Source: an uncultured Holdemania sp.
GTDB taxonomy: Bacteria > Bacillota_I > Bacilli_A > Erysipelotrichales > Erysipelotrichaceae
NCBI GenBank assembly: GCA_904395815.1
Contig: CAJFOC010000007.1
Location: 1-61,074 of the forward strand
Reading direction: 5' to 3'
DNA length: 61,074 bases
Below, one piece after another: positions 24,216 to 32,348 of this stretch. The notes under the pieces were generated by a model. That model was not told where the DNA came from and did no database searches. It was given only the letters and a program-made list of their open reading frames with translations. The number at the start of each line of letters is the position of its first letter. The stretch's first letter is position 1. The translations under genes were made by a program, and so were the position numbers.

Positions 24216-25607
24216 TCAGAAGGAAATTCCCATCCACCGGCCGCTGCGATAACGCCAGCCGCTCATCAGCCAGCGCAGAAGGAAATCCGCCGCCAGCGCC
24301 ATCCAGATTCCCATCAATCCCAACCCAAGCGGGCCGGAAAACAGCCATGCCAGTAACGGCCGCAGCAGCGTCATGCTGAAGAAGGTCGACAACGCGACAA
24401 ACCGTGTATCGCCCGCTCCCCGTAACGCGCCAGCCCAGATCATCCGCAGCGCCAGAATGCCCAACAACAGCGCGCACATCGTCAGAATCTGCTCACCCTG
24501 TGCCAGAATCAGCAAGTCGTCGGTAAACAGCCGCAGTATCGGCCTTTTCAGAAGCAATGTCGCCACCATCAGCACGACCGCCAGCACCAGCGCCATCCGA
24601 CAGCCAAGATCCACATAATCCTTTGCCCGCTCCGGCCTGGATGCCCCCATCATTCTGCCGGTCAGCGCCGCGGCGGCAGCGACATACCCGTCAAAGAAGG
24701 AAAACAGAATGTTGGTCGTATCCACACAGATCTGATGAGTTGCCAGCGATTCGGTTCCCAATCCGGCTGCCAGCCGGGCATAGAGAAAGCCTCCCAGCCG
24801 CAGACAGAACTGTTCCAGAAAAGCGGCGGCGGAAATGCGGCTCAGCAAACGCAGCGTTTCCCGCTGGAAGCGCCAGCTTTGCCGCGGATGCAGCGGCAGA
24901 GCGCTGTTGCGCCGCAAAACGGATATCAGCGCCATCAGGCAGCCGGCCATCGAGCCGACCAGCGTCGCCAGCGCGGCGCCGGTGACCCCCATCGCTTCAA
25001 AACCGAAATGACCGCCGATCCACAGATAATTCAAAATGATGTTCACCACGTTGGCCGTCACGTTGGCCTGCATGGAAATCCGGCTGTTGCCGCCGCTGCG
25101 CTGGGCGGTGGTGATGGTCGTCGACAACGCCTGAAAAAACTGCGCGATCATGGCGATCTGAAAATAGCTGACCGCCATGTCGATCGTCTGATCGTTGCCG
25201 CCTGCCAGCATCAGATAGGGTCTGGCAAACAGAGCTGAAGCGCCGCAAACCAAAAAGGCGATAAAACCGCTGCACAACAGCGCCTGACGCAGGCAATGGC
25301 TGGCGGCCGAATAGTTCTGCTGCCCCACGCGGCGCGAAATCAGCGCCGTCACCGCCACATTCAGCGACAGAGTGAATGACTGCGCGATAAAACGCGGCTG
25401 ACTGCACAGCCCTACGGCGGCAATCGCGGTGGTGCCCAATGTGGAAACCATCACCGTATCCACCATACCGACCAGTGACACAAAGATGGATTCCACTGTT
25501 GCCGGCCAGGCAAGATCATGAATCTGTTTCATCATCGCCATCCCTTCATCCGGATTGCGGCGATATCGAGCTGGCAGAATGCGCTGTATCCATCGGCTGG
25601 CAGTCAT
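24216..25607 (-). CDS. MATE-family efflux transporter (1)
   Basis: A 463-residue polytopic protein of the MATE family with about 12 transmembrane segments in two homologous halves. It probably exports cationic drugs or metabolites in exchange for Na+ or H+. The ATG at 25607 lies 7 nt after AAGGAGG; an ATG two codons earlier is too close. It is transcribed alone from an extended TGCTATAAT box near 25660. Confidence 0.88.
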   Translation of the reverse strand: MTASRWIQRILPARYRRNPDEGMAMMKQIHDLAWPATVESIFVSLVGMVDTVMVSTLGTTAIAAVGLCSQPRFIAQSFTLSLNVAVTALISRRVGQQNYSAASHCLRQALLCSGFIAFLVCGASALFARPYLMLAGGNDQTIDMAVSYFQIAMIAQFFQALSTTITTAQRSGGNSRISMQANVTANVVNIILNYLWIGGHFGFEAMGVTGAALATLVGSMAGCLMALISVLRRNSALPLHPRQSWRFQRETLRLLSRISAAAFLEQFCLRLGGFLYARLAAGLGTESLATHQICVDTTNILFSFFDGYVAAAAALTGRMMGASRPERAKDYVDLGCRMALVLAVVLMVATLLLKRPILRLFTDDLLILAQGEQILTMCALLLGILALRMIWAGALRGAGDTRFVALSTFFSMTLLRPLLAWLFSGPLGLGLMGIWMALAADFLLRWLMSGWRYRSGRWMGISF

Positions 25608-25687
25608 GTTCATTCCTCCTTCTGGATTGATTACCCAGTTTTACTAACGGATTATAGCATCAATGATCCAAACTGCCAATCCTTTTC

Positions 25688-26952
25688 TCACTTTTGCTTT
25701 CCCCCAGCCCTCTTCCTCCATCCCGTCGGATGCACAGTCGAGTCCAGCGGATTGAAGCCGGTCAGCGCCTCGTCCAGCAACAGATCGCAATGACGGATAC
25801 GATGATACCCGAACCGCTCGCGGATAAGATCGATGGTTTCCTCCAGTCTTCGCTGCTTCTGCCGGGCTGTTTCATCTTCAAACAAAGACAGCTGTTCCTC
25901 ACTGTCTTCATCCACCAGATCAAAAACGCTGATACCCAGACTGCGCAGTGGCTGTCCCGATGACCAGCCCCTTTCCAGCAGCGCCTGGGCTTCCTGCAGA
26001 ATTTCTATGGCCAGCTGCGTCGGCCGCGGCCGTTTTCTGCGCAGGCTCCAGCGGCGCAGCTGGCCATCCCGCAACGACAAGGCAATCCCATATCCCTTCT
26101 TGTTCTGCCTTCTTAGCCGCAGGGCCACCGCTTCCGCCAGCGGCCGCAACACCAGAACCGCCTGGGCGGCATCGTGCAGATCATGAATGGCGGTGATGCT
26201 GTGTCCTATGGAACAAACCGGCGTTGGCGCATCGCCGGATGCCACCTCGCTGTCCTCCTCACCCCGTGCAAAGCAGAGCAGCATGACTCCGGCTCTGCCA
26301 AAACGCTGCCGCATCTTTTCCTCATCCTGTCTGGCCAGATCCCCGATCGTCCGAATTCCGTATACCGCCAGTTTCCGCCGGGTAGCTTCGCCGACATAAA
26401 ACAGATGGCTGACCGGCAACGGGTAGAGTACCTGTTGGAAATTCTGTCGGGTAATCTGCACCAGCCCCTTCGGTTTGATCAGATCTGACGCCATTTTGGC
26501 GAAAACCTTATTGTAGGACAGGCCGACCGAAATCGTCAGCCCGATCTGTTTTTCTACCTGTCGCTGAATCTGATGGGCAATCTGCCATCCGCTGCCCCAC
26601 AGCCGGCGGCACCCTGTGACATCCAGCCAGGCTTCATCCAGCCCGTAATCCTCTACCTGATCGCTGTAACCACGGTACAGCTTTTTCACCTGTTCGCCAT
26701 ACCATCATACCGGTCAAAATCCGGCGGAACAATATGCAGCGACGGGCATTTCCCCAGCGCCTCCTGCAGCGTTTCCCCGGTTTTCACCCCGCTTTGCGCC
26801 GCCAGTGGATTTTTCGCCAGAATGATGCCGCGACGCTCTTGCGCACTGCCTCCCACCGCTAATGGTACCCTCTTCAGCTGCGGCTGCCGGTTTTCCTCAA
26901 TCTGAGCATAGCAGTAATTGATATCACAATGCAGAATCTCCCGCTCTCTCAT
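25688..26952 (-). pseudogene. dinB: Frameshifted Y-family DNA polymerase IV (dinB)
   Basis: The N-terminal part (26686-26952, 88 residues; GGAGGGG site before the ATG) carries the metal motif HCDINYCYAQIE and ends prematurely after PPDFDRYDG. The rest continues in another frame from about 26700 (open from GTG 26689 down to 25688, 333 residues), with the second metal motif in VEDYGLDEAWLDVTG, the GVGxAT-like thumb region, and the little-finger domain. Two bases are found where three are needed near 26702-26706, so a 1-nt deletion best explains the split. It could also be a sequencing error. An intact version would be about 420 residues and would do error-prone lesion bypass. Confidence 0.85.
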
Positions 26953-27067
26953 CGGATCCCCTCCGGCTTTCATCTTACTGGAATTTTGTTCAAGTTCCCT
27001 TCTTGACTGATCGTGCAAAGTGTGCTATGCCGCGGCTGCCAGTTTCTGTCAAACTGTCGGAAAATGG

Positions 27068-27103
27068 AAAAAAGCCGGGGGAATGGTAAAAATTCCCTCG
27101 GCC
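27068..27103 (-). terminator. Terminator after the busR-like gene
   Basis: GCCGAGGGAAT and ATTCCCCCGGC form an 11-bp stem with one mismatch, followed on the minus strand by TTTTTT. Confidence 0.85.
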
Positions 27104-27114
27104 ATCGCAGCACA

Positions 27115-27699
27115 TCAGTCCTGCTGGCCGATGAAATACAGAATATCCCCGGCATGCAGCCTCGCATACGGCCCTGGCGACAACATCAGCGACGTTCCAT
27201 GCCGGATCGCCACGACCGTTGCCAGCGTGTGATGCCAGAAATTGACTTCCGCAAGATTCTTGCCAAGATGCGCCATGCCTTCCCGCAGTTCAATCTGATA
27301 AGGGACAAAGGGATTGAGCTCCTGAAACCGGGTTACCTTGTCCAGCAGATTTTCCAGCTGATTCTTGATTTCCTGATTTCGGCGGTTCTGTTCGTTCAGC
27401 GAATCAATCAGTTCGTTTTTCAACGCTGAAATCGTATATTCCTCATCAAACTGCCGGACAAACTGGACCGCGTTTTCAACAGAGCGGATCACCACGCCGA
27501 CTCCCTGAGTCACCTCGACAATATCCATGTCACACAACAAACTGATCGCCCGCCTGGCAGTCTCCGAAGAGACGTGATACTGAGAGGCCAGCGCGGAACG
27601 GGCATACATCCTGTCCCCCGGCCTGATCTCGCCTCCGGCAATCCGCGCCGCAATGTCCGCCGCAATCTGCTGGTAACGAGGCGCGTTTTTGGTCTGCAT
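27115..27699 (-). CDS. BusR-like GntR/RCK_C transcription repressor (c-di-AMP receptor type)
   Basis: A 194-residue regulator with an N-terminal GntR winged helix (about 5-75; PGDRMYARSALASQYHVS), a coiled coil (about 85-122, ELIDSLNEQNRRNQEIKNQL) and a C-terminal RCK_C/TrkA_C domain (about 125-194; HLGKNLAEVNFWHHT and SPGPYARLHAGDILYFIG). This domain order and these motifs match BusR, which represses osmolyte uptake genes when bound to c-di-AMP. No transporter gene adjoins it here, so its targets lie elsewhere. The start has AAGGAGG at 7 nt, and an extended TGCTATAAT promoter lies at 27724-27732. Confidence 0.85.
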   Translation of the reverse strand: MQTKNAPRYQQIAADIAARIAGGEIRPGDRMYARSALASQYHVSSETARRAISLLCDMDIVEVTQGVGVVIRSVENAVQFVRQFDEEYTISALKNELIDSLNEQNRRNQEIKNQLENLLDKVTRFQELNPFVPYQIELREGMAHLGKNLAEVNFWHHTLATVVAIRHGTSLMLSPGPYARLHAGDILYFIGQQD

Positions 27700-27757
27700 G
27701 ACACCGCCTCCTTCTGTTTTCTATTATAGCATGGTCCAAGAACCGTGATGGTTTTGT

Positions 27758-28585
27758 TTACAAACCTTCTTCCTCAACAAAACGATAGAATTCTTTTTCT
27801 TTTTTCTGATCGGCTGCCTGAATCGTTCCTGCCGGAGCGCTGTAGACGATGAATTCCTCCTCGCCATCCAGATCAAACAGTCCATTTGCGATCTCATCGT
27901 CAAAAGCGGCGATCGCGCACGTGCCCAGCCCTGCTGCCGCCGCAGCCAGATACAGATTCTGTCCGACATGACCGGCATCGATCAGGGCGACCCGATGAGC
28001 CCGGAAACTGTAGCGCCACTCACAGCGATAGGCCACCAGCGACCAGTAAAAGACAACGCTGGCGCGGGCCGTCCATCGCTGATCGCACAGCGAGGCAACA
28101 ACGCTTTCCTCCAGATTCTCTATCGGATGCAGCCATTCCAGCGCGTGTTCCATTGGCAGGTAATGATAGGCGCCCGCTGGCAGCGATTCGCATTTTCTGA
28201 TCACCAGGTATGTCTCAAACCCATGCCGTGCTCCGCCGGAAGGCACCGTTCTGAGCGTCGCGTAGCTTTTGCCGCGAATTTCCCGAACCCCCTGGGAAGC
28301 CCACAACAGCCAGGACAGCTGACTTAACGTCAGCGGCTGTTCCGTAAATACCCGTGAACTTTTCCGCTGTTCCATAACGGCGATCACATCCCGATTCAGC
28401 GAAAGCGATTCAAAATCGCGCGGCAGCCGAATGAGCGGCGTGTCGCTCATCCGCGCTTTCACCAGCGGCGGCTGCGGTTTTTTCTGTTGCTGATCTGAAA
28501 GATAGTCAATCTGCGTCCCAAACTGAGAATGGGCAAACCGGCGTCCGGCTGCAATCATCTCCTGAATTGTTTTCTCATCCATCAT
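27758..28585 (-). CDS. SagB-type nitroreductase-family dehydrogenase
   Basis: A 275-residue FMN-dependent protein of the nitroreductase superfamily, SagB-type subgroup. The FMN-binding RKSSRVFTEQPLT, PSGGARHGFETYLV and the C-terminal AAAAAGLGTCAIAAFDDE are seen. SagB enzymes oxidise azolines in peptide natural products, but free-standing relatives like this one have unknown substrates. No cyclodehydratase or precursor is adjacent. The ribosome binding region is a G-rich run (GGGGGGG), less typical than its neighbours. Confidence 0.83.
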   Translation of the reverse strand: MMDEKTIQEMIAAGRRFAHSQFGTQIDYLSDQQQKKPQPPLVKARMSDTPLIRLPRDFESLSLNRDVIAVMEQRKSSRVFTEQPLTLSQLSWLLWASQGVREIRGKSYATLRTVPSGGARHGFETYLVIRKCESLPAGAYHYLPMEHALEWLHPIENLEESVVASLCDQRWTARASVVFYWSLVAYRCEWRYSFRAHRVALIDAGHVGQNLYLAAAAAGLGTCAIAAFDDEIANGLFDLDGEEEFIVYSAPAGTIQAADQKKEKEFYRFVEEEGL

Positions 28586-28734
28586 CGTGATTGTTCCCCC
28601 CCCTGTATTTACAACAATTATAATCTGTTTGCATCCGCAGAGAAAGCAACAACCCGGACAAAAAACAAAGTCTTCCGCAAAGAAGCTTCATCAGTTTCCC
28701 AGCAAGATCATTTTCATTCCTTCTTTTTCGTTTT

Positions 28735-28791
28735 AAAAGAAAAAGAGCTGAAACATTCAGATGATGACACGATCATCCATTCGTTACAGCT
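28735..28791 (-). terminator. Terminator of the bacteriocin-type operon
   Basis: On the minus strand AGCTGTAAC (28783-28791) pairs imperfectly with GTTTCAGCT (28745-28753), enclosing GATGAT/ATCATC, followed by CTTTTTCTTTT. The stem contains the stop codon of the 25-codon ORF, so transcription of the operon extends through that ORF. Confidence 0.75.
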
Positions 28792-28861
28792 CCATAATTT
28801 TCCCAAATCCTCCAACTGAATTTAAAAAGGAAAAATCTAACTGATCGGGATTCAATTCCAT
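28784..28861 (-). CDS. Possible small peptide, 25 aa, at the end of the bacteriocin-type operon
   Basis: An ATG 42 nt after the ABC ATPase stop opens a 25-codon frame: MELNPDQLDFSFL, then NSVGGFGKIMEL. It has an acidic head, a hydrophobic middle and a Gly-Gly. Its stop is inside the operon terminator. The ribosome binding site is weak (GATAGG adjacent to the ATG). It could be an immunity, modulating or signal peptide, or a chance ORF. I have no family match. Confidence 0.35.
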   Translation of the reverse strand: MELNPDQLDFSFLNSVGGFGKIMEL

Positions 28862-28903
28862 CCTATCCCGGATGACTTCGGATTCCTTTCCTTATATCAG
28901 AAT

Positions 28904-29533
28904 TCACTTTCCGCAAAGCTCAACCAGGTCAATCCGCTGATCCGCAAATTCGATCATCTGCGGATCATGACTGGAAATCAGAATCGTCTTTCCTTCCTCT
29001 TTCATCCTTGTAAAATAATCCAGAACTATTTTCTTGTTAACAGGATCGATGGATCCTGTCGGTTCATCCGCCAGAATCAGATCCGCTTCTTTCAGAAACA
29101 GCCGAGTCATCGCCACGCGCTGTTTCTCGCCACCGGATAGCTGATAACACTTCTTTCTCAGAATATCTCCTAAACCAAAACGCTCACACGCCTCTTTCAG
29201 TTCATCACGTTTCATTTTTCTGATCTTCCTGACCATGCGCAGGTTAGCCTCCACAGTTTCATTTTCAATCAGGCCGAATTCCTGGAAGACAAAACCGATG
29301 CGATTCCTCAGCATCCTCCGCTTCTCATATCCCTTCACTACCGGCTTACCGTCATAGAGAATCGTCCCCTGATACGGTTCAATGAAGCCGATCATGTTCA
29401 TTAACGTCGTCTTTCCACATCCGCTGTAGCCATACAGACAGGTAATCTGACCGGATTCTACTGTACAGCTCAGACGATCAAACAAGACATGCGTTCCAAA
29501 GGATTTGGATACCTCTGTGATGTTGATTTTCAT
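28904..29533 (-). CDS. ABC transporter ATP-binding protein, bacteriocin-export type
   Basis: A 209-residue ABC ATPase. Walker A GYSGCGKTT, the Q-loop FVFQEFGLIENE, the signature LSGGEKQRVAM, Walker B LILADEPTGSID and the H-loop SSHD are all intact, so it should be active. It lacks its own membrane domain; the partner is the DUF1430-type protein whose stop overlaps its start (ATGA, 29530-29533). The pair resembles the ABC module of lactococcin-972-type loci, which serves export or self-protection. Confidence 0.9.
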   Translation of the reverse strand: MKINITEVSKSFGTHVLFDRLSCTVESGQITCLYGYSGCGKTTLMNMIGFIEPYQGTILYDGKPVVKGYEKRRMLRNRIGFVFQEFGLIENETVEANLRMVRKIRKMKRDELKEACERFGLGDILRKKCYQLSGGEKQRVAMTRLFLKEADLILADEPTGSIDPVNKKIVLDYFTRMKEEGKTILISSHDPQMIEFADQRIDLVELCGK

Positions 29534-31545
29534 ATCTTTCCACCTCGCTTCTGATTCAGGACGATAAAGACCGCTGCCGTAATCAGTTCATAACACAGCA
29601 ACACGGTCAGCGGCACTCCGCTGTTGAATTGCCGCCAGCACAGAATCGTTCCAACACAGACCGGCAGAAGATGATGTACAAAATAATGACGGAAAAATCC
29701 CATGGACAAGCCTTCACAATAGGTAATGAAATAGTACTTGCGGTGATTCACCGCATCAATGATCAGAAGCAGACTGTTCACCAGAAAATAGATCACACTG
29801 ATCAGGACAAACGGTGTTACGATCGCCCAATGATACAAAAAATTGGAATTCCAGGTATTTAAGGCGCTGCTCTGACAAGAACCAAGATTCAGCGCCGGCG
29901 CATACCCATGATCGATAAAGATCTGATCCAGTTTCCGCTGAACAGAGTCCAGTCCTTCCGTATCATAAAAAGTCAAAGAAACCAGCTGACCGCGGTAAGC
30001 CGGCTCCGCCGGAATAAACAGCAATGCGTCGCTTACCGTATCTCCCTTCAACAGCGTTCTGTAACTCTCGGAAGGAAGTTCCTGATCGATGTGAAATACT
30101 TCCAGCTGTTCAGGGTCAAGATAGACGTAATGGGCAAGCTGCTGTCTCACCAGAGAGAGGATATCTTCCTCATTCTCATTCACTCCTTGAGGGAATACCA
30201 GAACCGCATGATCCTGATCGACGGTCAGTCCCTTGCTCCGCAAGTACAAATCGTCAACTTCAACGATCTCCACCAGATTGTTCCAATCTCCGTCGACAGC
30301 CATGAAGCTGTCCGCAAACGTATAAACATTCAGCTGATCTGTCACATCCTGATATACCTGAAGAATCTGATCATGATTCTCGACGATATCCTGAAAGTAC
30401 AACGACGTATTCTGACTGATAACGCTGTACCGGTTCTCCATCCCTGAGACGATGCTTTCTCTATGCAGAAGCAGATCTTTCACCATCCCCAGGCTGTCCC
30501 AGGCTGATCCGGCAGTCGATACCAGCAGCACCACCGCCAAAACTTTCACCACAGAAATCATCCACTGCAACTCAGTCAGATTGTTCTTACCCTTTAGAGA
30601 ATTATTCAGTCTGAAAGCATCAATCATCATCCAGTGAAGTACAGAGAACAGCTGTGTCAGCAACACCAGTACCAGATATTCTCCTGTCCACAGTGTGATA
30701 AGCAGCTCCAACCCCAGAGGACTGGCATGAAAAAGCAATCCGCTGGCAAGCAGAATCACCACGAGCCCCACTGCCGCGCTGATCAGAAAATCCTTTTCGA
30801 ACAGATACCAGTAGATCTGAAATCCGCTTTCCCCTTCCGCCTTGTAAACACCAATCTTCTTTCTTTGCGTAAACAGAATCAGGCAGCTGAACAGAATCAG
30901 CCCGAAGCTGACCAGTCCCTTTTGATCCAGATCACCGAGAATTGCATCAAAACCAGTCAGTTCAGCAAACGCAGGATAATCCTGGGTAACAGCACGCAGT
31001 TGTGGATATCTGGCCTGAAATTCCTCCGTCAGGCCAGCCAAATTCGCTTCAAAATCCCCGTCTTCATTAAAGATGAGATACATGCCTCCAATCTCTCTTC
31101 GCTCTTCCAAAGGCAAAATCGTCACATCATAGGTGCCGAAGAAATTGGAGATTCTTTCCTCTTTTTTTACCCCCATGGTCGAATAACGTCTGCCATATTC
31201 GTACGTTCCCTGATCCAGCACGATCATTTCCGAAGCTTTCTCCATATTGGAAGAAAGATAATAAGTCGAGGAAGCCTGGTCAGCCCCATCCTCAAATTGA
31301 TAATCCATCTTAAACATCCGCAAATGATGCCGACTGACCGCGTCATCCAGAAACTGGAAAAATTCCCGGGAATCCATCAATGTCTGCGGCTGTTCGACAT
31401 TGAAGCTGACTTTCGTCTCTACCTCATCATACACATGATAAAAACTCCTGACTCGTTCAAAGGACATCAGATCAAACAGGTTTGCCGCATAGATAAACGA
31501 AATGCCCACCAGCATCGCAATCACAAACCAACTGCACTTTTTCAT
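29530..31545 (-). CDS. DUF1430-type bacteriocin-associated integral membrane protein
   Basis: A 671-residue membrane protein. One N-terminal hydrophobic segment is followed by a large extracytoplasmic domain (about 25-205). A cluster of membrane segments (about 208-360), a second outside domain (about 375-565) and C-terminal segments (about 575-665) follow, giving about eight segments in total. This layout is that of the permeases associated with lactococcin-972-family bacteriocins. It follows the secreted peptide gene by 33 bp. The ATG lacks a clear ribosome binding site, so it may be made at lower levels than the peptide. Confidence 0.8.
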   Translation of the reverse strand: MKKCSWFVIAMLVGISFIYAANLFDLMSFERVRSFYHVYDEVETKVSFNVEQPQTLMDSREFFQFLDDAVSRHHLRMFKMDYQFEDGADQASSTYYLSSNMEKASEMIVLDQGTYEYGRRYSTMGVKKEERISNFFGTYDVTILPLEERREIGGMYLIFNEDGDFEANLAGLTEEFQARYPQLRAVTQDYPAFAELTGFDAILGDLDQKGLVSFGLILFSCLILFTQRKKIGVYKAEGESGFQIYWYLFEKDFLISAAVGLVVILLASGLLFHASPLGLELLITLWTGEYLVLVLLTQLFSVLHWMMIDAFRLNNSLKGKNNLTELQWMISVVKVLAVVLLVSTAGSAWDSLGMVKDLLLHRESIVSGMENRYSVISQNTSLYFQDIVENHDQILQVYQDVTDQLNVYTFADSFMAVDGDWNNLVEIVEVDDLYLRSKGLTVDQDHAVLVFPQGVNENEEDILSLVRQQLAHYVYLDPEQLEVFHIDQELPSESYRTLLKGDTVSDALLFIPAEPAYRGQLVSLTFYDTEGLDSVQRKLDQIFIDHGYAPALNLGSCQSSALNTWNSNFLYHWAIVTPFVLISVIYFLVNSLLLIIDAVNHRKYYFITYCEGLSMGFFRHYFVHHLLPVCVGTILCWRQFNSGVPLTVLLCYELITAAVFIVLNQKRGGKI

Positions 31546-31578
31546 GGTATTTAAATCATAGTAGCCTTGCCCTATTCA

Positions 31579-31914
31579 TTAACGAATTACATAATCAAAA
31601 TATCCATCTGCATTTCCTAGCGCATGTATATGTTGATAACCTTGCTGAATACTCAACCCATATTCTTTATACTCAGAATATGCTGCATACTGACCACACT
31701 GATATTCACTATCAACAACCCCTACACATGGTTTATATCTCTGATAAGTGAGTTTATTAGTTACCCCGGTATAAAATACGTTCCAATCATACCGATCCCA
31801 GTAAATATAATGTACATAATTATCATCAATCTCTCCTTCTTTTGCGGATAAATTGATCACCCCTGTACAAACAACAACAGCCAAAATCAAAACTAACAAC
31901 TTTACCTTTTTCAT
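31579..31914 (-). CDS. Secreted tyrosine-rich peptide, candidate bacteriocin precursor
   Basis: A 111-residue protein with a clear Sec signal peptide (KK at 2-3, hydrophobic 6-20, likely cleavage after NLSA at 24). The mature part of 87 residues has 15 tyrosines and two cysteines, Cys63 and Cys73, which could form a disulfide. The stretch AAYSEYKEYGLS, then HIHALGN, faintly recalls lactococcin 972, but similarity alone would not identify it. The call rests on secretion and on its place as first gene before the DUF1430 and ABC genes. AGAAGGG precedes the ATG. Base composition is more AT-rich than most of the window. Confidence 0.6.
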   Translation of the reverse strand: MKKVKLLVLILAVVVCTGVINLSAKEGEIDDNYVHYIYWDRYDWNVFYTGVTNKLTYQRYKPCVGVVDSEYQCGQYAAYSEYKEYGLSIQQGYQHIHALGNADGYFDYVIR

Positions 31915-31940
31915 TTTTTCCCTTCTTTCTTTATAAATTT

Positions 31941-31970
31941 AATATAACATGGTAAAGATTTAATCGTCAA
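31941..31970 (-). promoter_or_regulatory. Promoter of the bacteriocin-type operon
   Basis: On the minus strand TTGACG (31965-31970) precedes an extended -10, TGTTATATT (core at 31941-31946), with 18 bp between hexamers. It would give a leader of about 20 nt before the peptide start codon. Confidence 0.65.
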
Positions 31971-32190
31971 TATGACACAATTCTCTCTGATAAAAATCTT
32001 TAATATTCTCAAACAGATTGCCTGTAATTTTTGAAATATTTTCATGACAGCATGAGCAGCCGAAACCGGATCATCTAATATGCCCCCTCATCCTGTCTAC
32101 CTTTATCCGCGTTGACAGCAGAAAATGGCGAAAACCATTGATGAAAACCACAAAAAATCAAAAAGGAGTACAAATGGAAAATGAAGATAT

Positions 32191-32213
32191 AAAAAAGCCC
32201 CTGTCACAGGGCT
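32191..32213 (-). terminator. Terminator of tRNA-Thr
   Basis: On the minus strand AGCCCTG-TGA-CAGGGGCT forms a stem with one extra base, followed by TTTTTT. Confidence 0.75.
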
Positions 32214-32224
32214 GCTTCACTAAC

Positions 32225-32298
32225 TGGTGCCGATACCCAGAATTGAACTGGGAACTGAGCATTACCATTGCTCCGTTTTACCATTGAACTATATCGGC
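32225..32298 (-). tRNA. tRNA-Thr (anticodon GGT)
   Basis: A 74-nt cloverleaf including an encoded CCA. The acceptor stem GCCGATA/TATCGGC and the T-arm CCCAG-TTCAATT-CTGGG are perfect. The anticodon arm GAGCA/TGCTC holds the loop ATGGTAA, giving GGT (Thr). Position 32 is A, which is uncommon. It stands alone at the edge of the bacteriocin-type region. Confidence 0.88.
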
Positions 32299-32309
32299 AG
32301 GCAACTAAT

Positions 32310-32338
32310 ATATTACCAGCTAGCTTTTCAAAATGCAA
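32310..32338 (-). promoter_or_regulatory. Promoter of tRNA-Thr
   Basis: Minus-strand TTGCAT (32333-32338), 17-bp spacer, TAATAT (32310-32315), ending 11 bp before the tRNA. Confidence 0.6.
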
Positions 32339-32348
32339 TCTTTTTCTT

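Larger units (their letters stand above)
28586..28903. other. Intergenic region between bacteriocin-type operon and nitroreductase gene
   Basis: This 318-bp AT-rich stretch holds the terminator at 28735-28791 and the 25-codon ORF at 28784-28861. The part next to the nitroreductase gene (28586-28734) holds that gene's promoter region but no clear consensus boxes. I see nothing else. Confidence 0.6.
31915..32224. other. AT-rich intergenic region between peptide gene and tRNA-Thr
   Basis: Holds the operon promoter (31941-31970) and the tRNA-Thr terminator (32191-32213). GAAAACC is repeated twice about 13 bp apart near 32131-32151. Apart from these I see no gene; a short frame at 32174-32287 is discussed under rejected items. 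Confidence 0.6.

Noticed and set aside
27758-28585. SagB-like gene as part of an azole-modified peptide cluster with the nearby bacteriocin-type operon
   Set aside because: No cyclodehydratase, YcaO or suitable core peptide is present. A terminator separates the two units, and the secreted peptide has a Sec signal rather than a leader for such enzymes.
28529-28819. 96-codon plus-strand frame between the nitroreductase and ABC genes
   Set aside because: It starts antisense inside the nitroreductase gene and crosses the opposite-strand terminator. The composition is not protein-like and no ribosome binding site was seen.
32174-32287. Short plus-strand ORF with a good AAGGAG site running through the tRNA-Thr gene on the opposite strand
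   Set aside because: Most of its 37 codons are the complement of the tRNA and its terminator, so the open frame is accidental. At best it is the truncated head of an older gene.
28600-32298. Attachment-site repeats of an integrated element at tRNA-Thr
   Set aside because: I looked for a second copy of the tRNA 3' end near 28600-28900 and saw none longer than chance; no integrase gene is present.
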